The notes under the pieces were generated by a model. That model saw only the letters and a list, made by a program, of their open reading frames with translations, searched no databases and was not told the DNA's origin. Of a DNA stretch of 64,000 nt, positions 23,601 to 35,754 are shown piece by piece (within the stretch, counting starts at the first letter, position 1; every line of letters begins with the position of its first letter). The DNA comes from Sipunculus nudus (taxonomy: Eukaryota > Annelida > Sipuncula > Golfingiida > Sipunculidae). The DNA is taken from positions 2,177,501-2,241,500 of the forward strand of contig CM049319.1 of assembly GCA_026874595.1 (NCBI GenBank), in the 5' to 3' direction. A program made the translations under genes and the position numbers.

Positions 23601-23839
23601 TGGATGAAATACATGATGTATTTGTTGAATTATGTGAATCAGCAATGGAGAAGATATACACTGCCAATTCATCATCCTTGTATTGACGTAATCACTATGT
23701 CGTGATAAACAGTGCATCCCTGCTTTATTAATCCCCCTATACATTGTACTGTGTAAACAATTGTGCTTTTGTACAAAGGATATGTGTTTTTCACGCTCCC
23801 TCTTTCGCTCTAGTTGTTGTTTCCTCTCTGATAACTGAT

Positions 23840-24140
23840 GTCCAGTGGTGGTATGAAATATGCATTGCCAATGGTACAGTTAGTTGATTGTCACGCGTTT
23901 ATAAAGTCACGCAAATATTCAACTCAGTGCACTCAACATCCAGTGTTTATACCAGTGTAAATGATCGCAAACAAAAGTTCCGGGGATGAATATAGTAAAA
24001 CCGCTAATAACGGCTACCATAGTGAAACGTCCTCCCCATTTAAGCCACACCATGCCACGATCATCCTACAGCATAGCCAGCGCTAAAACAGTATTCCTGT
24101 ATTTGTGGTTTTCCAATCTCTGATGTGAAGGGTTTTCTTG
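23840..24140. promoter_or_regulatory. Candidate regulatory block
   Basis: GC-balanced block with 'gcgtttataaagtcacgc' (caudal/posterior-Hox-like TTTATAA core) and 'acaaaagttccggggatg'. Identified by composition and motif only. Confidence 0.22.
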
Positions 24141-24159
24141 CCAGGCGTGTTACTTTAGT

Positions 24160-24970
24160 CATTGTTATAATAACGCCAACCCTGATATTCCCAATTCCGG
24201 AATATTATACATTCTTCACTGTAGCATACCCCTCCTGCATCTCCCGAGTCACTCTGAAGTTCTAAGTACATCAGTTGTAAGCCTTCGTCCTGTCTAGTTC
24301 TTGTAAAAAAAAAAAAGATTGTTGTCAATCTAAAATACAATGCATCATGTCTCTAACCGTTTCTATAGTGATTACTGTATGAAGGGACGTCTTTGAACTT
24401 GGGAACTACTTCGAACATTTTTAGAAACATTATATTTCATAACATAACAATTAAAGCAAATTGGTGTTTTTCCTGATAAGCTGTCAATATAAATAAAACA
24501 ATTGAGGATGATTTTGTAACTATAGGTTTTCCCATAGACTTAAGGTCAATGCTGTACTCGCTTTCAAAATGGCGCCTTGTTATATTTATTTGAAATATGG
24601 TTCAACATTGTTAGTACATCTGAATTGATTGATATAGCGGAAGCCTGCCGGCATGCACATTGTCCTACTACTGTTATGTTTTCATGCTCAATATGTTCAA
24701 ACTCCTTCCAGCTCTCTCATATGCTTGCCGATTTATGGTGCGGAAATTTGTGCTCAAAGTAAACTCGTATGTGGGGGCTACTTTGAACAAGCGTAAAATA
24801 AATAAGAATATAGTTTAATGATTCCAATAAAAATGGTTGAGTTATAAAGTGTAGTTTTACCGCCATATATCTTAAATGATGAATAAGGACAACTTAAACA
24901 CATCAAGCAGTTGGACAATACGATATTTATTTTTGGTAGTCGTTTTGATTTGGTCGGAACGCTTCAGCAG
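24160..24970. other. AT-rich non-coding DNA
   Basis: Nothing recognised beyond short AT-rich frames. Confidence 0.5.
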
Positions 24971-24974
24971 CTTG

Positions 24975-25180
24975 CTCCTGTTTAACACATGGTGACGTCA
25001 GGTTTTACCTGATGGAAATTCGATAACGGACAGGTAAGTGCAGGTATGTAACGGACCATTCACTCGTGGCAAGTACACGCGCATCAAACGGAGGTTTACA
25101 AAGTGGCCGTACATTGGGTTACTCGTCTCTTTCATCAATACCAGCTTATATCGGCCTACAGGTCAGTGGCTGTGGCTGGC
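24975..25180. promoter_or_regulatory. Candidate regulatory block with CRE
   Basis: A full CRE (tgacgtca, 24993-25000) lies at the edge of a GC-balanced block that also contains 'tacctgatgg' and 'caggtaagtgcaggt'. The latter resembles a splice donor, so an exon edge is an alternative. Confidence 0.25.
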
Positions 25181-25184
25181 AAAG

Positions 25185-26035
25185 TTATAAATAAATGATA
25201 AATTTAGGAAAAGGTTTGTTTTGCTAAAACCAACAAAAACGCGCGATCTTTCAACTGTATTTACTTTACCCTAATAGATCCCAAATTTCTTTTTATAAAT
25301 ACAGATGGTCGATATGCTGTATCAGTCTATGATAATTCTTTTAAATTTGATCTCGATCTTAATTATAAAAGCCATCGATAATCCTACTGACAATTATATT
25401 GCATTGGTACCAACATTGATTCCCTTTTTTCCACGCTTTGATTCTTGTTAAAGTATCTTGTGTGATTTTAATGATTCCTGTCAATTTATTACGGCAACCC
25501 TGTCAAGGCGGAGTGAGAGAAAAAAAAACGCAAAAAAATGGATTCATATTATATGACAGTCATTAGCGTTCATAATTCAGTGAGCCAACCATAATGAAAT
25601 TAGCCTTCCCAAACTGTTTCATAAACTCTCCAATATTTTACACATACATTTATGGAATTTATTAATCTGAAATGTGTTTTTTTATATCGATTTTCTATAA
25701 TCAGGTACTGGCCATTTTAAGCAAACTTATTTAAAAATTTCCACCCTAAAATTTAAGAAGAAAGTTAGATGATGAATCCACAATAAAAGATTCGTGCAGA
25801 TATTTGTAAGTATTGTAAGATAATGCTATTGTTAAATGCACACGTGTTGCCAGATGTGAGGAATATTTTTTATTAGATGTAAATGTTGCATTAAATAAAA
25901 AAATAAGAAATATCTTGTGAAGGAATCTGAAAATAATATATATAAACCTTGGGAGTTAAATTGATTATAATACATATAAATTTACGCTACGCTGAAGCAG
26001 GTTAGTTGGAGGGAGTCAGGTATTCATATACTCTA
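25185..26035. other. AT-rich non-coding DNA
   Basis: Nothing recognised. Confidence 0.5.
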
Positions 26036-26041
26036 ATATAC

Positions 26042-26062
26042 ATATATATATATATATATTTG

Positions 26063-26093
<31 letters not shown>

Positions 26094-26098
26094 ATATT
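26042..26098. repeat. (AT)n microsatellite
   Basis: AT dinucleotide repeat with two short interruptions (ttg, tt). Confidence 0.95.
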
Positions 26099-26099
26099 C

Positions 26100-26930
26100 T
26101 ACCAAAGCAACGGTCGTACGGTTCAGAGAGCTGAAGGCATTGATGAAAAACGTTAAAATTATAAAGAAATAACGTGTTGAGGTTGATCAGGTGAATTTGC
26201 TTACAATATGCCTGGCGTATTCAATCGTTCTAAAAATAGTCCGAGATGGAATTAAACTGAAATTGTACAACAGGTGCCCTGATGTAATGAGCAGCTGTAT
26301 CTGAACCTGCTCTGATCCCCTGTATCTTTGTCATGAGGATTTGCAGGTTTGTTCAACCAGACGTCAAATTAATATTTATACCAAGGTCAATGTTTTGCAC
26401 GCAAGGCATGACGGGAAACAGGAAATAACAGAGCACGCCCATGCTCACACTTCGCAGAATCAGACTCACGAGTGTACGACTCTGCTGGTTGGGGTTTGTG
26501 GGCGTCAATATCAGTCACCCACAATGCATCGGGGCTTTTAAACACATCAGTTGCGTAGGTGTTAATGTAATTAGAAAGGTAACGTTCAAATATGTTGAAA
26601 AAGAATTATTTAAAGGCAAATAACATAAACATGGGTGGTTTGCACACGAAATAAGCCATATTTTTAAGCATGCATGCGCATGTGAAATGTAAACAGCAGG
26701 TGGTTTCCTTGAAATGTAACAAATTTTTATTTTAAATTTGACAGTTGAGACAAGAAGTCCAGGTGGTCCCACAATGCACAGCAGGACGAAGATCGTTTTG
26801 AGTAGAGATGAACCTTGACGGGAGGAATATTCTTCTTTTTTTTATATCTGATCAAAACGACTTTGTCCTCGGGGAAACGATAACACATTAAGACCCAGGA
26901 CCCCACCTTAATTTTTGACACATCTTCTGT
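26100..26930. other. Unique DNA with two ZNF143/STAF-like words
   Basis: No gene was recognised. 'cacccacaatgcatcgggg' (26516-26534) and 'gtcccacaatgcacagc' (26767-26783) resemble the CCCAYAATGCA core of ZNF143/STAF sites. A third inverse match lies at 46636-46650. Confidence 0.35.
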
Positions 26931-26937
26931 ATATTGT

Positions 26938-27085
26938 AACGGAGTGACATAAAAGCGGACCGAACTGTCTCGCTAGCGAATAGCGAAGCGTTTGGAACAC
27001 CGGACATGTGCGCAACCGACATAGGTTCGAATCCCGGATCGGCCCAAAATTTTCCCGTAAGCAAAATATTTCTCAAATATGGGCT
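26938..27085 (+). repeat. tRNA-derived SINE, copy 1
   Basis: 'tagcgaagcg' (26981-26990) is A-box-like and 'ggttcgaatccc' (27024-27035) is a perfect B box, at a tRNA-like distance. The flanking words ccgaactgtctcgct and 'cggcccaaaattttcccg' recur in copy 2 downstream. This indicates a SINE head, not a functional tRNA. Confidence 0.6.
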
Positions 27086-27228
27086 CGTCCAAAATGACAA
27101 TCAATTGTGGGGCCTGGTGAATGGTGGTTCGAAGTAATTGAGTAATTACCGCAACCTAGTTTACCATAAGTGTGACTCCTTGGAAATTGTACTTGTTCTG
27201 ATACCAGAAGGCTCTTAAGTCAAGGGGT

Positions 27229-27243
27229 GGGGGGGGGGGGGGG
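27229..27243 (+). repeat. poly-G tract, 15 G
   Basis: G run immediately before SINE copy 2. Confidence 0.95.
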
Positions 27244-27249
27244 TGGTTA

Positions 27250-27350
27250 CAGAGTGCAAATAACAGCAAACCGAACTGTCTCGCTGATTCTGGCGAAGCG
27301 GGTGAAAATTCGAGAGCGGCCCAATATTTACCCTTCAGCAAAAATGTTTC
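27250..27350 (+). repeat. tRNA-derived SINE, copy 2 (decayed)
   Basis: Shares 'ccgaactgtctcgct', 'ggcgaagcg', 'gcggcccaatatttaccc' and 'gcaaaaatgtttccgtaa' with copy 1. The central tRNA-like part is deleted and the B box reduced to 'aattcgaga'. Confidence 0.6.
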
Positions 27351-27354
27351 CGTA

Positions 27355-27855
27355 ACAATATGTAAAGTGTAAATTCTATTATTCTGTCAATGTTACAATG
27401 GAGTAACCCCAGTGACGTCGTCAGTGTTGAATTTGAGTGCATGATACCCGCTTGTAAATTTGATTGGCCTTAATTAAAAATTATAAGACTTCGCAAATGT
27501 ATGTTAAAGTTTGAGACTTTTCATATAATAAAGACCAGTTCAGCAGCCGAAATGGCTAAATTGATGCATGTTGTTGTTTGTAAAATCCACGGGTTACAAA
27601 AAGACATCGCAATTTTTTTTTTGGAAAAGAAAAAGGCCATTTGAAAACATACACACACCTAAACACACACCCACATACACACACATGAATATCTCTGTAA
27701 TTCTTAACACAACAGGAGTCAAAATTCAGAGCAAGCCCTTGATTATTATTAAATATGTAATTAAGATAAATGTTCCTATAAAAGCCATAAATATACAAGG
27801 TCTTGCTTGTATATATCGTCTAAAAGTCGTATTTGATTTCGTGATACCAACGTGC
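27355..27855. other. Unique DNA, CA-rich patch
   Basis: A degenerate CA repeat spans about 27650-27687. Overlapping frames at 27556-27867 arise from it and its AT-rich flanks. No gene recognised. Confidence 0.5.
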
Positions 27856-27859
27856 GTGA

Positions 27860-28000
27860 GGCGTTGAAAAACTGTCATCTGTTCCTCATGAATATTCAGA
27901 TATCGGAGCAGCAGTTAACATCACGTGACATAATAAAAGGTTTGCGGCAAGTTATGCTGGCTCCTTTGCATGTCAAAGTAAATACCTACAGTCAGTTGGG
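27860..28000. promoter_or_regulatory. Candidate regulatory block with POU-type sites
   Basis: 'atgaatattca' (27888-27898) and 'tttgcatgtcaaag' (about 27966) are POU/octamer-like; 'ctgtcatctg' has a TALE core and 'tcacgtga' an E-box. They cluster within about 110 bp of compact, non-repetitive sequence. Confidence 0.3.
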
Positions 28001-28004
28001 AACG

Positions 28005-29810
28005 TGTTTGAATTATTTAGTCATATTTACTGAAGTTGATTGACAAGTATTTTTAAAATTCTCAGCAATCTGAGTGATCTAGAACAAGTTAGTCCTGCTC
28101 AAAATCAGCCACAGAGGTGAGCGTAGATGGTTGTCTTGAAGACCTAGTAGATGGTTATAGAGTAAACCACTGTGTGAGTCGGCTGCGTGGACGAATACTG
28201 ATTGTAATTGTAGTGTGAGCTGTGGTTTCTGATTCCCTTGGCTTTAATCAGGGCTCAGTCTGTTGCATTTGAGCTCGTTTAAACCTGTTTTGGCTGGCCC
28301 AGGTTACCTTCTTGGATAACAGGGACTCATTGGTACAACACAAGAGTCGTGGGTATAAAGTATAACACTGAATGGTTAAGGTGTCTGAAGTGATAATTTA
28401 TGGCCAGCTTATGATGAATTAAAGCTACCCTGGAACTGCCGCTCCCCACCTTCTGCCCTTTGTAGTTAGTATAACGGGGACATGACTGTTAATCCAGTGG
28501 TGTTACACCAACACTTTGGACTATCATGATCTCTATATTAAAACGTTAAAAATGCAGACCTGTATAATTCATATGATTTTACAATTGTCTACTTGGACTG
28601 AGGTTTTGGGCAAAAATCCTAATATTAGTGAGCCAGATCTGTTTTATATGCAATTTCTAATGTTACTATGCAAGATTTAATATTTATATGCCATGAACCA
28701 AATGTCTTTTCCGTTTTGAATATGTCATGAGAAAAATTGCCTTTATGATACATTTTTCATGAATCATGCTTAAATATATTCTGCTGCGTGTACTGCAATA
28801 TATCTTATCTTTCATAAAAATGTTTTCCAGTGTGCAACAGGGGATGTGTATATGTATGTGTGTGTGTGTGTGTTATATTAAATTTTCTGACCAGCAGGGC
28901 ACCATACAGATATAAGATATAACCTTACATTGTTGTCGGAAATGACCGGAGAAACAATCAGAGGCAAATTTTTATTAAATCATTAAATATTTTATTTAAA
29001 TCAGAGGCAAACGTTTATTACAAGGTATAGGAATTCTAGCCGTTAAAGACAGTCTATCTTATAAATATCTAGGACAGTGCGGGTTTCTGTGTGGAGACAT
29101 AACCGAGGTATTTAATCTCAGGTAAAGAACATTTGTCTCTGTATTTTTTATTGACCGGAACGTTTCACATTGGCGGAGGCTGTTGACATCCAAATAGTGC
29201 TTTCTTGTTGACATTTTGTCATGCTTCTTTCATGTTTATAAAGAATTACAAGAAAAGAACAACCGGACAGCGATTCTATAGGTTCTGAATGTATTTACTA
29301 AATATATGCATTGTATAAGTTAAAAAAAAGAAAGAAAACAGTCGGATCCGAAAGAATTAATTTTAGCACGTCAAGATGCAGCTTTCATTTTTTTCTTGTT
29401 AAATCATTTCCGGTACATTGGTAATTCAGTTTTGATTCATTTACTTTATTGCATGGTTAAATATTTATGAAAACACTCTAGACCTTCCTAAAGATTGATT
29501 TAACATGTGGATTTCTGGTAAAATATTTATGTTAAAAATACCATTGTCCTTCATGAAAGAAATATCAACAATTTCTGAAGAAGCATTTTTGTTATTCCCA
29601 ACCCTCACAACAATACTTTTATTTTATCGTTTCCTTCATAGGGATCCATCAGATTTTTTTATCGGTATATTGAAATCCTAATTATCCTTTAGAAAAATTC
29701 GTAAAACTTTAGAAGGGAAATTGTATTGTACCTGAAGTTATCTGGCGAAGTGTCGGGATTACCGTATAACGTAGATTTACAAGTTCATATAAAAAAACAT
29801 ATGCTGTGGA
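28005..29810. other. AT-rich non-coding DNA
   Basis: Contains a short (GT)n at about 28856-28873. No gene, RNA or repeat boundary recognised. Confidence 0.5.
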
Positions 29811-29814
29811 AAAC

Positions 29815-30055
29815 AGATAATGGTAACGCAATGGAGTGACTGGACAATGTTTAACACATACATTTCAGGGTATATAGCCCTGTTACGCGCGTGCGCTGAA
29901 GAAACAGACAACAGTGACGGTGCATTTAAAAACAGGCACGTTTTATTTACAGAAACAGTCTGCGACAACGAGGCTGAAAGTGCATATGAACTCAAAATTG
30001 GTGATTCGTGGAGAACATATATACTAATATTCAATATTCAACACAATAGAGGATA
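29815..30055. promoter_or_regulatory. Candidate regulatory block
   Basis: GC-balanced block with overlapping 78- and 85-codon frames on opposite strands and no domain. Words include 'gttacgcgcgtgcgctgaag' and 'cgttttatttacag'. The last is acceptor-like, so an exon is not excluded. Confidence 0.2.
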
Positions 30056-30059
30056 GTTA

Positions 30060-30785
30060 TTTAAAATGACTTGCTGCATAATCTTTCCCACGGGCAGCTA
30101 ATACCACAAGGATAAAATATATTTTTTATATGATTGGACTTATTATCGCTTTCATAAGCAGAAAATATCGATGTTGTTCAGTCAAGCTTAATAATAAGAA
30201 TCTTTAACTAAAGTGAGAATGAGGATTGCCGTAAAATAATTGAGACCACCACAAAGGTTTTAGGGACACATTCTGGCATGAGCCTGCCCAAGTAAAATAT
30301 ACCGCCAGTTAAAAATCTCGGGTACCCGTCTTCTACACAACCCCAGCGTTAGGGTTCTGACAGATAATTTGTCACGTCGCTTCCAAGGTCCGTCTTCAAC
30401 ATCTACTGGAACAGCTACAAAGAAGAAGAAAATGTCGTTATTAACGTTTGTGATATACATACAATTCGCTGTGCACTATGAACGTTTCGTGATTGCAACA
30501 GACGTTGTTGTTTTTACTTGAATCATCATTATGATAAAAAAACCTTGTAAACATTCATTTTTGGAGGTAACCGCCCCAATGTTTAATGCTGACGTAACTT
30601 ATATTAACCCGAGTATGCACATATACAGATTTCCATTATGGTTTGTGAATACATAAAGGGATGATAGCACACGCTTCCTCTCATGTTTTATCCCTGTGTT
30701 ACATCATGTTAAGTAAGGCAGGGGGGGGGGGGGGTTGGTAACTACAGCACCTGCATGTCAGGGATCAGAAATCATCAAAATAGCT
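30060..30785. other. Unique non-coding DNA
   Basis: AT-rich; a 14-G run lies at 30721-30734. No gene recognised. Confidence 0.5.
30721..30734 (+). repeat. poly-G tract, 14 G
   Basis: Uninterrupted G run. Confidence 0.95.
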
Positions 30786-30859
30786 GGGACATATCAGACG
30801 TACTCTTTGTGTGATACCCGGCTGTGGGGCCTGGTTTTCCCATTAAACTGTCGGAGCGC

Positions 30860-31030
30860 TAATCCAAGGTCAAGGCCGACTGTGGAATATCTTATTGTCT
30901 GAGGTTTGAACTCTAACATTCCCGGATTTGATTCCAGCCCTACCACGTGTCCACAGAAGCTGGCATGGAGGAAACCTGTCTGCATGGACAGTCGTGTGTT
31001 TATTTGGGTAAGACAAATGTCTACATAGAA
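30860..31030 (+). repeat. tRNA-derived SINE, decayed
   Basis: 'aaggccgactgtgg' (about 30872-30885) resembles an A box with an insertion, and 'ggatttgattcc' (30923-30934) a B box. The tail 'gtttatttgggtaagacaaa' resembles the 'ttgggcaagacac' tail I associate with metazoan SINEs. Confidence 0.45.
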
Positions 31031-31139
31031 TAATAAACCATATGGGATACGTTGTTGCAATGTTTATTTAAACATATTTTTATTTTCAAAATGACTGGAG
31101 CTGACAAAGTATTTTGCGTCAAAGATGTCTCAAATAAAT

Positions 31140-31380
31140 ATGTGACCAAAGGACTGATGATTGGCATGCCGTTCATCCAGGACCCTGACAGATACAGATG
31201 AGAACTGACAGGAGGCGCTGAGTAAGTCTTGACTCGGTGATTGGATGGTTACGTTCAGGAGATGAGAGGCTGTCTGATAACCGTGGTCGCTTTCCGTCAG
31301 GAACTCGTGGAGTGTCAATGTTTTAAACCAGTTTCTGGCCAATGTAACATCTCAAATGGAGAGGGCTCCAGAGCCACAGA
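31140..31380. promoter_or_regulatory. Candidate regulatory block
   Basis: GC-balanced block, with 'gacaggaggcgctgagt' close to a CTCF core and 'gattggatggttac'. A 70-codon minus frame shows no domain. Confidence 0.22.
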
Positions 31381-31389
31381 TGGGCGGAA

Positions 31390-33290
31390 AATGAAGTTGT
31401 AACATTGTTTAGGATTGTTTTACTTTCGTAAGAGTTTACAAGTTTCATATTGTAGAACACTTATAAAGATCAATTAATCATTGAATAAATAGAAACAAAA
31501 CTTTATAACATCTATTGCAAATTACTTTGAATTTTGCTATTTTGGGTTGCAACAGTTTCTTCAAGCCGAATGCCCTAATAAAGTCGTCATTCAAACAACT
31601 TGAATGGAATTTAATAGAATTATAGCTTTGAAACTGTGACATTACAAAATTAAGAATCAAATGCAATATTCAGTCCACTGAAATACATTGTGACTGATGG
31701 GTGTACGTCTTTGTTTATTTTACATCTGCATTATTTAATAGGATTCTACATGGAATACATGGTCTTCTGAAGTTGATGCTAATCGTAACCAGTTCTGACA
31801 TCCTGTGTCAATGGTAAAATTAAGTAATTTTAGTGGCGTGTTCAGTTGATTACACAACCGGTGGAAAACCGTCATTATTCTTGTGTTAATTAAAAAAATA
31901 TCTCCCGGGCATAATTTAAAACGTGTTTAGTCAGCGGATTGTGACAATCTACAAGAACAGTTTGATGTCCTTATTCTATCAAATTCTTTGAGCTCCCCCA
32001 CGTGACCACATTATTTCTTCTAAGATATATGCTGTCGTCTTAATGTTTTATCAGCTGTTTTACCGGCTTGCCATATAGCTTTCAGTAGCTCCATATTCAA
32101 GACACTGACTAATCAATTAAGTGACCTAAAACACTTAGTGAATTTATCATTATTTTGGATAAGGCTGTCTGCTTGTGTAATGTATATTTAATGTGAGACA
32201 TATATGAAGCAATTTTGGTCCGCCGCCTTTTACGTTTATCATGGTAATGTTTGATACTTTCTTCGCAGTATCCTGGATATTTTAGATGGATTCATTTTAG
32301 AACATTCTGATAATGCATTTATAATTGGTGTACCCCAAAGTTTTCTTTCATCTGAAATTTTTATTTCAGACAAAGCATTTAGATATTGGGTAAAGGAATC
32401 GATTTTCTGAGTTCCGTGTCCGCTTATTTCATGTGATAAATACATTTAAATATTAGTGTAATGTGTCTTCCTTTTCATGTGGTAAAACTTTATATAATCA
32501 CTAAGTGTAACAAAGCTCGTGCACAATAAAGATTTATATGACATATAAAATAAAACTTTATATACCAGTGTGATGATGCAATAATTGGAGAAGGAAGCAT
32601 CAACCTTTCATTTTTCCGTTTATGGGATCATTGTATACTAAATAAACTTAATATTCCATATTTTATCCATTCCATTCCTATCATTTTTATTCATTTTATC
32701 TAAAACGTTTCAAGGTATGTCAGAACCAGTTCCAGTTCATATACAAAGGAACAATAAGCTAGACAGCCTTGAGTTTTATGTAGAGGTCATATGTCTGCTC
32801 TACTCTCCACATTACCTTTAACAGCTGCTGCATCGCAGTTGACCTAGTATTATTACAAAGTTACATTTGATTTCATGGACTGAATGAGAAACTTTCGGAA
32901 AACTCGATTCGTAAGTCCTGTGGATGAAACTCTCACCTAAAAGTTATGTTACATGGGTGGACCTGTTAGGGTCTCAGATCTCCCTAAGCTACTATGTTAA
33001 TTTAATAATAAAGTCTTTGTGGCCGCTTTCTTCTTGCCAACAGGCTACTTTGGACCTAACCTTTATGTGAATAGCCTGGTCTGTATTTTTAAAACAATGT
33101 GTAACATAAGTTTAGACATAAATTATTGAAGAGGACGGGGCGATTAAAACCAAATAATCTTAGCTTAAATATGAATATAAATATAGCTTGATCTACCTTG
33201 ATATTACCTGCTTTATTAAGCATTTGACATTTTACGTCCGCCCCAGCTTTGCTTACCTACTTTTATCAAAAGATCGACCATAGTAAATCT
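31390..33290. other. AT-rich DNA with one unexplained frame
   Basis: Minus frame 32239-32445 (68 codons, ATG start right after a stop) has a protein-like Lys/Ser/Ile-rich composition with EIKISDERKLWGTPIINAL in its middle. I recognise no family, and AT-rich frames can look like this by chance. The rest is featureless. Confidence 0.35.
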
Positions 33291-33299
33291 GAACAGACA

Positions 33300-33570
33300 G
33301 GAAACGGGGTGCACCACAACATGGTGAGAGGAACAAAGGCTGCCAACACGGAGTGGACATACATCTTAAGGTCGCCGCCTAGCTTGTTCTCCTGGTACTA
33401 AAACGCTTATATTAACCGGAAATGATGACAGGGGGGCAGAACCTCTCCCGCCACTTCAAACGTTAAATGAGATTTTCGGGCGCCCGGGCGGCTGCGTTAG
33501 TTTGCAGGAAAGGCATTAATTAAGGCAATATGGCCCCCACGACCAAACTCTATGCACTTAGGTGCTGAAA
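33300..33570. promoter_or_regulatory. Candidate conserved enhancer-like block
   Basis: A sharp GC-balanced block inside very AT-rich flanks. It holds a Sox-type gaacaaagg (33331-33339), a GC-rich core (gcgcccgggcggctgcg) and a homeodomain-type attaattaagg (33525-33535). Confidence 0.32.
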
Positions 33571-33574
33571 TATT

Positions 33575-35080
33575 AAAGGGTAAGCTTTTTGTAATATGGT
33601 TTTTACTACATTTCTGTCCCCAGGCCCCATCTCAAACACGCACGGAGGTTGACAGAAAGTGCCACTTGAACGCCATATGCCATGTAACAGATAAGATAAT
33701 TGCAAAAAAAAATTGCTACCTTAATATTTAAAAAGTTGAACTTATATACTAATTTTTATAAAAATTAAAAACTTGGGAGATAAAAACATGATAGGCGGCA
33801 AATGATATGATATGTATATTGCTGGTTCATTGCTGTTTAAATTGTTACTCCTTTCGAAACATGTTTCCTGCTTAGCTTCCTAATTGTTTTTAATTGAAGT
33901 ACATAATTAAACTCAAACATCTGTATTCTTAAAGTTACGGTTTTAATAATTTGAATTAACGTTTAAAAGTCGCCATCTTGTTTGTCATCGTCATATTGTT
34001 CCGTTGTGATCGCGTTTTGTCATTACTTGCCGGAGTTGAAGTTTAAACAGAGATATAAATGCTTATAATTTGTTTTTATTAATATGTCGGCCCGTTATTT
34101 GGAAGTATAATCACTTTCAAGCCGTCACTGCTGTATTTACAATATATTTAAAAATAACAATACTCAAAACAACATGTTGCATTTTAGTACACGATTAATA
34201 TACATTTTCTGTATAACATATATTGAGAGAATTATTTGGATGATGAAATGTATTATTATTTTACCTCTACGGTATGAACTGACAAGTTTACAATAACAGT
34301 TTTATTTATTGATACGGAAGTAGGTCGTCCGACAAGGTTCTGCCAATACAATGACAGGTAACCTTATATAAGACCGGACACAGAAAACGTTTCCTGCCTG
34401 ACTTTTAGTTGTTTCTTAATTGAAGACCCATTTAAAGATAATGGAAACACCACTTAGTTAATGATCAATTTTAATTATCTATATACTTTGCACAAGTTAA
34501 ACTGTCGGACATAAGATCCCCGATTAATTAGCTTCCTGTTGATGCTATTATTTCGTTAATTTCTTCTTAGTTTTATTGGTTTGTTTCCTTTTTATTTTTA
34601 TGAGTCTCGACCACCATTTCCATTACAGCGACCCTGTCATTTCTGCGGCCTAGTTATTCTGCAGTCTAGACGTGAGGAAATATAAAGTAAAGAATACTCC
34701 GTCATTTCTTATTTATACTTAATGTTAAGGCTCGACGTATGTCCAAGTTAATAGTTTAAACGTTTTGTTCCTTGTTTCGTCCTGAAGAGAATTAGTTAGT
34801 TAATTTAGTTGAGAGATACCCCATTGAAAGATTTACCCGAAAACAGAGGTCGCGCCTCATACAGTATAAGACAGATATCCTTTAATTTGTAAAAAAAAAT
34901 TCAATTTTAATCATATTTCAACCATTATTATATGATTCCTATATTTAAAAAAGGATTTAATTCCATACCTTAGTCACCAATGATGTTATCTTATTTTAGG
35001 AATATCACAATATATCATGCAGATATTGTAAAGAGTAGCCTACTTCCGTGTAATATGCTACAATGGGGATACATGAGGGT
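33575..35080. other. AT-rich non-coding DNA
   Basis: Very AT-rich; nothing recognised. Confidence 0.5.
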
Positions 35081-35083
35081 GCC

Positions 35084-35107
35084 GGGGGGGGGGGGGGGGG
35101 GGGGGGG
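35084..35107 (+). repeat. poly-G tract, 24 G
   Basis: The longest G run in the window. Exact length may be an assembly estimate. Confidence 0.9.
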
Positions 35108-35344
35108 CTCAACATCAGGGCACAGGTGAACAAGTGAGTCATGTAGACTTCATACTTTACTCTCGCAGGTAGAAATATAGGGAACAACACTGTGCGAGAC
35201 TGTCTTGTATTAAGCAAACCGAATTCTAATTCCCGGAATTTTTGGTAAAAAAAGAGGGTGGAATAAAATGGTGTATGATAGTTCACCAACTCCATTGTTG
35301 GCGGCCTCTGCTGGCTAGAACAGCGGCGGCCCTTAAAACCAGTT

Positions 35345-35750
35345 AATGACCCTGCAGGGATAAACAGACTACACTATCTCACAGTGTTAAATAATCTTTA
35401 AATAAAAAAAGAATATTATGATGATCCAGAGTACCCCTAACTTTTGAAATTGTTCCTAAGGTATTGCCTTAACGCTTAGCAAAATTTCACGAAAATGCGT
35501 TCTATTTTTTGGAGAGACGCTAACAGCCAAATCAACCAATCACGAATGAATCCTGCAGGGATACACAAACTATCCTGTCTCACAGTGGTTAATTATCTTT
35601 AACTAAAAAAAAAAAAAAGGAAAATTATGTTGACCCAGAGTACCCCTAACTTTACCGAATTTTTCCTAAGTTGTTGCCCTAGCAAAATTTCACTAAAAAA
35701 CGTTCTTTTTTAGTAGAGTCACTAACAGACAAACCAACCAATTCACGAAT
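35345..35750 (+). repeat. Two-copy 201-bp tandem duplication
   Basis: 'cctgcagggata.acanactatc' begins at 35351 and again at 35552. Both copies then share 'ctcacagtg', 'ccagagtacccctaactt', 'gcaaaatttcac' and 'accaaccaat/accaatcacgaat'. Divergence is moderate, so it is older than the 9-kb duplication. Confidence 0.9.
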
Positions 35751-35754
35751 CTTG

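Larger units (their letters stand above)
22480..23830. other. Non-coding DNA with mononucleotide tracts
   Basis: AT-rich unique sequence. It holds a 15-C run at 23138-23152 and a G-rich run at 23588-23600. No gene recognised. Confidence 0.5.

Noticed and set aside
27024..27035. Functional tRNA gene
   Set aside because: The B box is perfect, but the A box is imperfect, acceptor-stem pairing is not evident and a SINE-type copy lies next to it.
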